Shown here one piece after another: positions 59,054 to 64,000 of a stretch of 64,000 bases of DNA. Each line of letters opens with the position of its first letter. Positions within the stretch are counted from its first letter, which is position 1. A program made the translations under genes and the position numbers. The DNA is from Euonymus europaeus. Taxonomy: Eukaryota > Streptophyta > Magnoliopsida > Celastrales > Celastraceae. The notes beneath the pieces are model-generated. The model worked only from the letters and a program-made list of their open reading frames with translations, had not been told where the DNA came from and did not search any database. The stretch is taken from assembly GCA_963580455.1 (NCBI GenBank), contig OY756963.1, positions 19,859,555-19,923,554 of the forward strand, given 5' to 3'.

Positions 59054-62000
59054 TCAATTTTTGTGCTGCAGTCTCCCACTTTCAGAACCAGCATAAGGAT
59101 CAATAATCACATTTATTACAGCTGGCTTTCGTGCAGAGAAAGATTCAGTAAGGGCAGACTTGAGTTCATCAGGAGTCCCAACAAGATAACCCTTCCCACC
59201 AAAAGCTTCAATTAGAGTATGATAAGAAGCACCAGGGACAAAAGAAGTTGGTGCAGGATCTTCTTTGTAAGGCCCAGTTATTTCTTCAGGAGTCCTCCGG
59301 TCCCCACCATAAACACCACCATTGTTAAAAACTATTACAACCACACTCAACTGATATCGAACCAATGTCTGCACAGTTTTCAGAAGAATCACAGCCCATT
59401 ATCAACATGAATTACATGGATGATTAAATAACCGACTATCCAAACAAAACATAGGGGAATAAGGACACTTTTGACACCCAAAATTACTAAATAGGTTAAG
59501 AAAATCATAAAATAGTAAGGAGAAACGTCATTTAAGAAAATTGAAGAGATAAATTTAGAGAGAAAAATGGAAACACTTTGAAGAGCTAGCCAATCAATTA
59601 TGATTGGGCTGAAAACATTTCTCTTCCAATGAACATTGTTAAACATATCCAAGCTTCTACTATTAAATTTTTCCTCTTTTTAGTGCCAAAAGTTTGGGTT
59701 GCATCCCTTCTCACTGGCCATACAATCGCTCTCTCCAAGGGGTTGTCTGCCTATCTATATCTTCCGATTCAAGAAGATCCCAGGCTCACGCTGATATAGT
59801 AAATTTAGAATGATGAAAATGTTATTAACACAAGGCCAGATAGGAAGGGTGTGCAAACCAATACAAGTTTTTTTTAAAAGGCTTCTAAAAGAGTGTTTAG
59901 CATATTGCCTATTAGTGATAGTCCCTTCAAACCTCACTCCGGTATACTGGTATAGTATCAAGGTAATGCTGTTCCTATTTATATATACAGCCTGGGTTCG
60001 ACAAGTAATTATGATAAACTTACGGAACTTAGCTTTAAAGGGTTCCACAAGCTACAGCAACAGAAGACATGATTGAGGAGCTAATTGATTAAATGAATAA
60101 GATAATACTTTCTTCATCATTCAATGACTGCTTCAGTATCAAAAGAAAGGCCCTTCCACAATAACACGCATCCCATTCCCAACCCCACCACGAGCTAGGT
60201 CCAAGAATAGGTGACTAAAAGCGCGACAACATCAAACTAATTCCAAACCCTGGTCTTCAACGTCTAAAATACACTAATCATTGGATATGTTCAGAAAGGG
60301 GGTCGCTATAACTAACTTTTAGAACTATGTCATGCAACCTGAAGGGCGTTTTATCACTTAGACATCAACAGCAGAAACCATATGGGAGAAAAGGTAATCC
60401 ATTTGTATATCTTAATTCTTAACTCACTCAAAAATCAAAATAGATTCTATCCACAGTGAACAGCAGCAAATAAAAACTTCAAAAAACATGCTTATTCAAA
60501 TGAAAAGTATCCAACCCTTTTGTATGTTCCTTTCAGTCAATGGTATTAAGACCCCACAATTATAGCTTCACATTATCATAGTTCATCAATAAATTATCTT
60601 ATAAAACTGCTTATTTAATAGTGGATTACCATAAAGATGAAACAATTTAGAAGAAAAAAATGAATTATGAAATAGAAGCCTACTTCCACAGCTCTGTGGG
60701 CTGTGGCAGATTTGGAAAAGAGATTCTTTCAATGGTAAACATCTTCACTAGCAGAAACGATGAAGTCGCATCAGGGTGGAAAGTATATCCATCCATATGA
60801 AATAAGAATCAAGAATAAATCTATGCAACAGCTATTTGGGTGAAACACAGAGCAAAAGGTGGCAGGAACTTTACGAAATCCCATATTAAAACCCTACAAT
60901 TATCGCTATCTCATTACTATAGTTCATGAAGACAAGAAGGTATATCAGGGTGAAAGAATATAGGTACATGCATTTGAATGAGAGGGAGCATACCTCAACT
61001 TCCATGGCACTGAAACCAAATCCCGAGTCCCCTTCAACAGCTACCACAAGCCGATCAGGTGCAGCAATTGCTGCTGCAATGCAATATCCCAATCCAACTC
61101 CCATTGTCCCCCAAGTCCCAGCATCCAACCTCGTTCTTGGCTCTGTTTGCAGCAGCACTGCTCTACCAACATCCATGGTGTTTGCCCCTTCAGAAACCAG
61201 AACTGGCGCCGGGCTCCCCACTTCCATAATTGCATCTCTTATGATCCTCATTGGTGTAAAGTAGTTAAATGGCACAACATCCTTCGCCAACTGAGCCTCC
61301 ATTTTTGCCACATTTTCCTTGGCCTTCTTTGAAATGGCCTCTACCCATGGATGTGACCTCCCCAAACAAAATGGATCATCCTTAATCTCCTTGTTTATCA
61401 TCTCCAACACCAGTTTTGCATCTCCAACCAAACCTAAATGTGGCCTCCTTAATTCAATTTCTTCCTTATTTACGTCAACCAAAATGAATTTCACATCTTT
61501 AGACCACTTTGGCGCCTCTCCAAAATGCAACAACCAATTCAGCCTGGCACCCACAACAAGTGCAACATCACATTTACCAATGGCTAGCGACCTTGCTGCA
61601 GTTGCAGCAAGCTCGTGTGTGTCAGGCAACAATCCTTTCCCCATTGGTGTAGGCAAAAAGGGAATTCCAGTGCGATCAACCAGCATCTTCAATTCATTTT
61701 CAGCTTTTGCATAAGCCGCCCCTTTTCCGCACACAATCAATGGCCTTTGCGCCTCTCTAAGCACAGACACTGCTTTTGTAATCTCAAAACCCTCCACTTT
61801 CTCGACTGATACCTTATTTCTGGACTTCTCCGCAGCCAATATGAAATCCTCTGCCTCCGATTCTGATACCGTTTGATGCAACACATCAGAAGGAATGTCC
61901 AAATAACACCCTCCTGGCCGGCCCAAGACCGCGTTATCAAGAACTTGAATGACGCAATTCGGTATTTCCTCGATACTCCTCACTTTAATTGAGAACTTCG

Positions 62001-62418
62001 AGAAGGGTTTCACGGCCTCAATCTGGTCAAGCTCTTGGAAATCACCCCTGCCGGCGTCCTTTTGGTCACAGGATCCGGATATCATGACCAAGGGCCAAGT
62101 ATTTACCATGGCGTTGGAAAGGCCAGCGAGTCCATGGACGCAACCCGGACCGGAGACAGTGAGAAGCAGCCCCGGCTTGCCTGTGAGGTACCCGTAGGCA
62201 GAGGCGGCGTATCCTGCAGACTGCTCGTTGTGGAAAGCGATGAATCGGATGCCAAGAGAGACGGCTCTATTCGCTAGAGAAGTAACAGGGATTCCCACGA
62301 CACCGAACATATGGGACACGCCAAAGCGAGCCAGGGATTTGGCGGCAAGAAGATTGCCATCGACGGACGCATTTTGAGAATTGTTTGAATTTGAGGGCTG
62401 AGAGTCGGAGTCCGCCAT
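59054..62418 (-). CDS. HACL: 2-hydroxyacyl-CoA lyase / oxalyl-CoA decarboxylase (2 exons)
   Basis: Thiamine-diphosphate enzyme; the Arabidopsis homolog (At5g17380) has been described as an oxalyl-CoA decarboxylase in oxalate breakdown and as a 2-hydroxyacyl-CoA lyase. Exons 62418-60994 and 59368-59054 with a 1.6-kb GT-AG intron, 579 residues, the usual length. N-terminal ThDP-binding domain with the activating Glu65 in FHNEQSAGYAASAYGYLTG, VSGPGCVHGLAG and GRGDFQELDQ; central Rossmann-like domain (RPLIVCGKGAAYAKAENELK, ALVVGARLNWLLHFGEAPKW); C-terminal ThDP motif GDS (463-465) ... NN (490-491) spanning the exon junction. It ends RLQHKN, which is not a clear peroxisomal PTS1 signal but equals the Arabidopsis ending. 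The frame stays open 51 codons upstream to an ATG at 62571, but a TATA box at 62486-62493 favours the start at 62418. Confidence 0.96.
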
Positions 62419-62485
62419 TGAGGTGAAGTGTAGAATTTGAGTTGCTGGGGAGTGGGAGATGACAAGAGTCGCGGCGTGCCCAGCG

Positions 62486-62493
62486 ATTATATA
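62486..62493 (-). promoter_or_regulatory. TATA box of hydroxyacyl-CoA lyase gene
   Basis: TATATAAT on the minus strand, 68-75 bases before the ATG at 62418. With initiation about 30 bases downstream the 5' UTR would be short. Consensus and spacing only. Confidence 0.5.
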
Positions 62494-62796
62494 GTTAGTG
62501 GGATGCTTACCTGAAACGACGGCTATCGTATCTTGTATTTGGTAAGAGGTGGCCGTACTTGGAGGAAGCAAATTTGATGTTCACCTACTAGTAAACTTAC
62601 AAATAAAAAATCCCCAGCTCTACCGGGACAGTCTATTATTGGCGGCGCCGGCAGCAGCAGCAGCGTCATTAAGTGCAAATGTGTTTGGTATAGAGTATTT
62701 TTAATAGAATATAAATTGGTATAGATTGTTTGATAGAGAATGTGTTTAATGGAATATAAATTGGTATAGAGACTAACGTCTTACAGGTATAATTAT

Positions 62797-62899
62797 GCCT
62801 CCGTTTGGTACAGAGTATAAGCATACTCTCAGACACTCTCAGCTTTTACGTTTTACGAGAGCTTATACTCTATCAATATACTCTGATCCAAACAGACCC
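62797..62899. mobile_element. Miniature inverted-repeat element candidate
   Basis: The ends CCTCCGTTTGGTACAGAGTA (62798-62817) and, inverted, GGGTCTGTTTGGATCAGAGT (from 62899 leftward) are similar, and a further 11-base inverted pair (AGAGTATAAGC, 62812-62822 and 62860-62870) lies inside. TAT flanks both sides (62794-62796 and 62900-62902), a possible 3-bp target duplication. Confidence 0.55.
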
Positions 62900-64000
62900 T
62901 ATTATATCAACGCGGAGTTATACAGTAGATTATTGTATTTATCCCCTATCAAATGAAACTAAATAGGTTTTTGTTTGTACCGAAAGGGACTTTCAGTGAC
63001 ATTTTGACATGTGGCATTATGGGTTATCATTGGATATTATTGAGAAATCATTAGACGACACATGATAAATTTAGATGAATTTTACGCTAGGAATATCGAT
63101 CTTGTTTTGCTTAAAATTCAAGAATAAATGTTTGAAAATTTGAAAATGATAGACTCGTCCGAGAACATTAATTTAAGAGATTTATTTATGAATACATTTT
63201 CTTCTACAAAAGTATTGTTTGTTAATAACAAGACAATATTTTAGCTGAATAAGATCTTAGAGTCCTAGAAGAATGAGCAGTTTGAGCCTCATAAGCTCAT
63301 GATTTTTCTCAAACATATTTTCAATCACTACGCACCATCGTCTGAGGATTGAAACTGCGAGTCCATGCACTTTCACAACAAGTAAGTGATCCACAATCAT
63401 CGATCAAGCGCAATCAAAGAAGATAACTTTCACACCCCGTGAAGATCAACAAAATGCAATACTTTCCTAGGGAGTGGGATGCAGTTCGTGCCTCAACACA
63501 ATCTCTGTGAGTAAAGCACATGATCTGTATCAATTTCTACTGATTCACTTTCTTTCAATGCATGAAGGTACAAGGAAGATTATTTAGAAAACACGAGGAG
63601 GAAAATCAGAAAGCATCACCTTATATATGATCTGCCACTTCAAATCATGTCGAGATCATGACTAGAAGACAAGAGAAGTCGACCACATCATGACATCTTC
63701 AAGACCTATAAGAAGCAAAATAAGCAGGCGTCACCCTCGTCAAATACAAAACTCAAGAGTCGAGTATCTAAATTTTATCTTTTTAGCATGACTCTATAGT
63801 CATCTATTTTTAACCCAGTTTATCTTTATTCAAATTTTAAATCTCCGGCTTGTACCCACCGCGACTATAATGTTATTTTAGCTTGTAAAGTGTAGCTTTA
63901 ATGGAATTTCAATACATTCCAGTGATGTATTATTTTTCACTAATTTTAATAGAAGGTCTTTAATTCCGATGTTAGTCTTCTCTTAATATTTATGTCATGA

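Larger units (their letters stand above)
62419..64000. other. Gene-free right end of window
   Basis: Starts with the hydroxyacyl-CoA lyase promoter, a GGC/CAG-rich patch at 62640-62668 and repeated TTGGTATAGA words (62690-62772), then a 103-bp foldback element (62797-62899). From 63240 to the end the composition is more balanced but no open frame of note exists and I recognise no gene. Confidence 0.6.

Noticed and set aside
63240..64000. Possible remnant of a caulimovirus-like intergenic region at the right end
   Set aside because: Composition and some promoter-like words suggested it, but there is no tRNA-Met primer site, no coding frame and no recognisable domain.
1..64000. CRISPR arrays, operons, ribosome binding sites, origins
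   Set aside because: These do not apply to plant nuclear DNA, and none of the tandem repeats has the spacer structure of a CRISPR array. I also saw no tRNA, rRNA or snRNA gene that I could support.

Overview
This window is nuclear DNA of a flowering plant, almost certainly a eudicot; I cannot name the species. The evidence is AT-rich intergenic sequence, short GT-AG introns whose phases close exactly in every rebuilt gene, a plastid-targeted lipoyl synthase, a plant-only thionin-like peptide gene, a Ty3/gypsy chromovirus with initiator-Met-tRNA primer site, a plant L1-type LINE remnant and tRNA-derived SINEs. Coding exons were assembled by hand from splice sites, reading frame and remembered family sequence; no alignment or transcript data were available.

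Layout: 1577-4464 (-) plastidial lipoyl synthase, 7 exons. 5409-6411 a 5'-truncated LINE with a matching 14-bp target duplication. 7473-7748 nested SINE-like insertions. 9127-9686 (-) cysteine-rich thionin-like secreted peptide. 11110-15796 (+) eIF2B delta subunit, 7 exons, converging on 16448-18236 (-) cytochrome b561, 4 exons. 18237-22602 gene-free, with relic repeats. 22603-29685 (-) isoprenylcysteine methylesterase, 11 exons. 31600-37046 a complete-ended but coding-broken Ty3/gypsy chromovirus with 340-bp LTRs. 38183-43303 (-) PRP38/SR-like splicing factor SRL1, 4 exons. 44469-46597 (-) an At1g65710-like N-myristoylation-motif protein with an apparent frameshift. 48080-56166 (-) the DNA-repair protein NBS1, 13 exons. 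59054-62418 (-) 2-hydroxyacyl-CoA lyase/oxalyl-CoA decarboxylase, 2 exons. 62419-64000 gene-free with a small foldback element.

The genes are ordinary housekeeping or stress genes with no operon-like relation; eight of the nine host genes lie on the minus strand. The interest lies in the mobile-element record: insertions datable by target duplications (LINE, chromovirus, SINE), at least four Au-like SINE copies in introns of three neighbouring genes, several small foldback elements, and two points where the At1g65710-like gene model is uncertain (a -1 frameshift and an 84-nt in-frame intron). I found no convincing undescribed biological system; the unknown stretches are listed as such.
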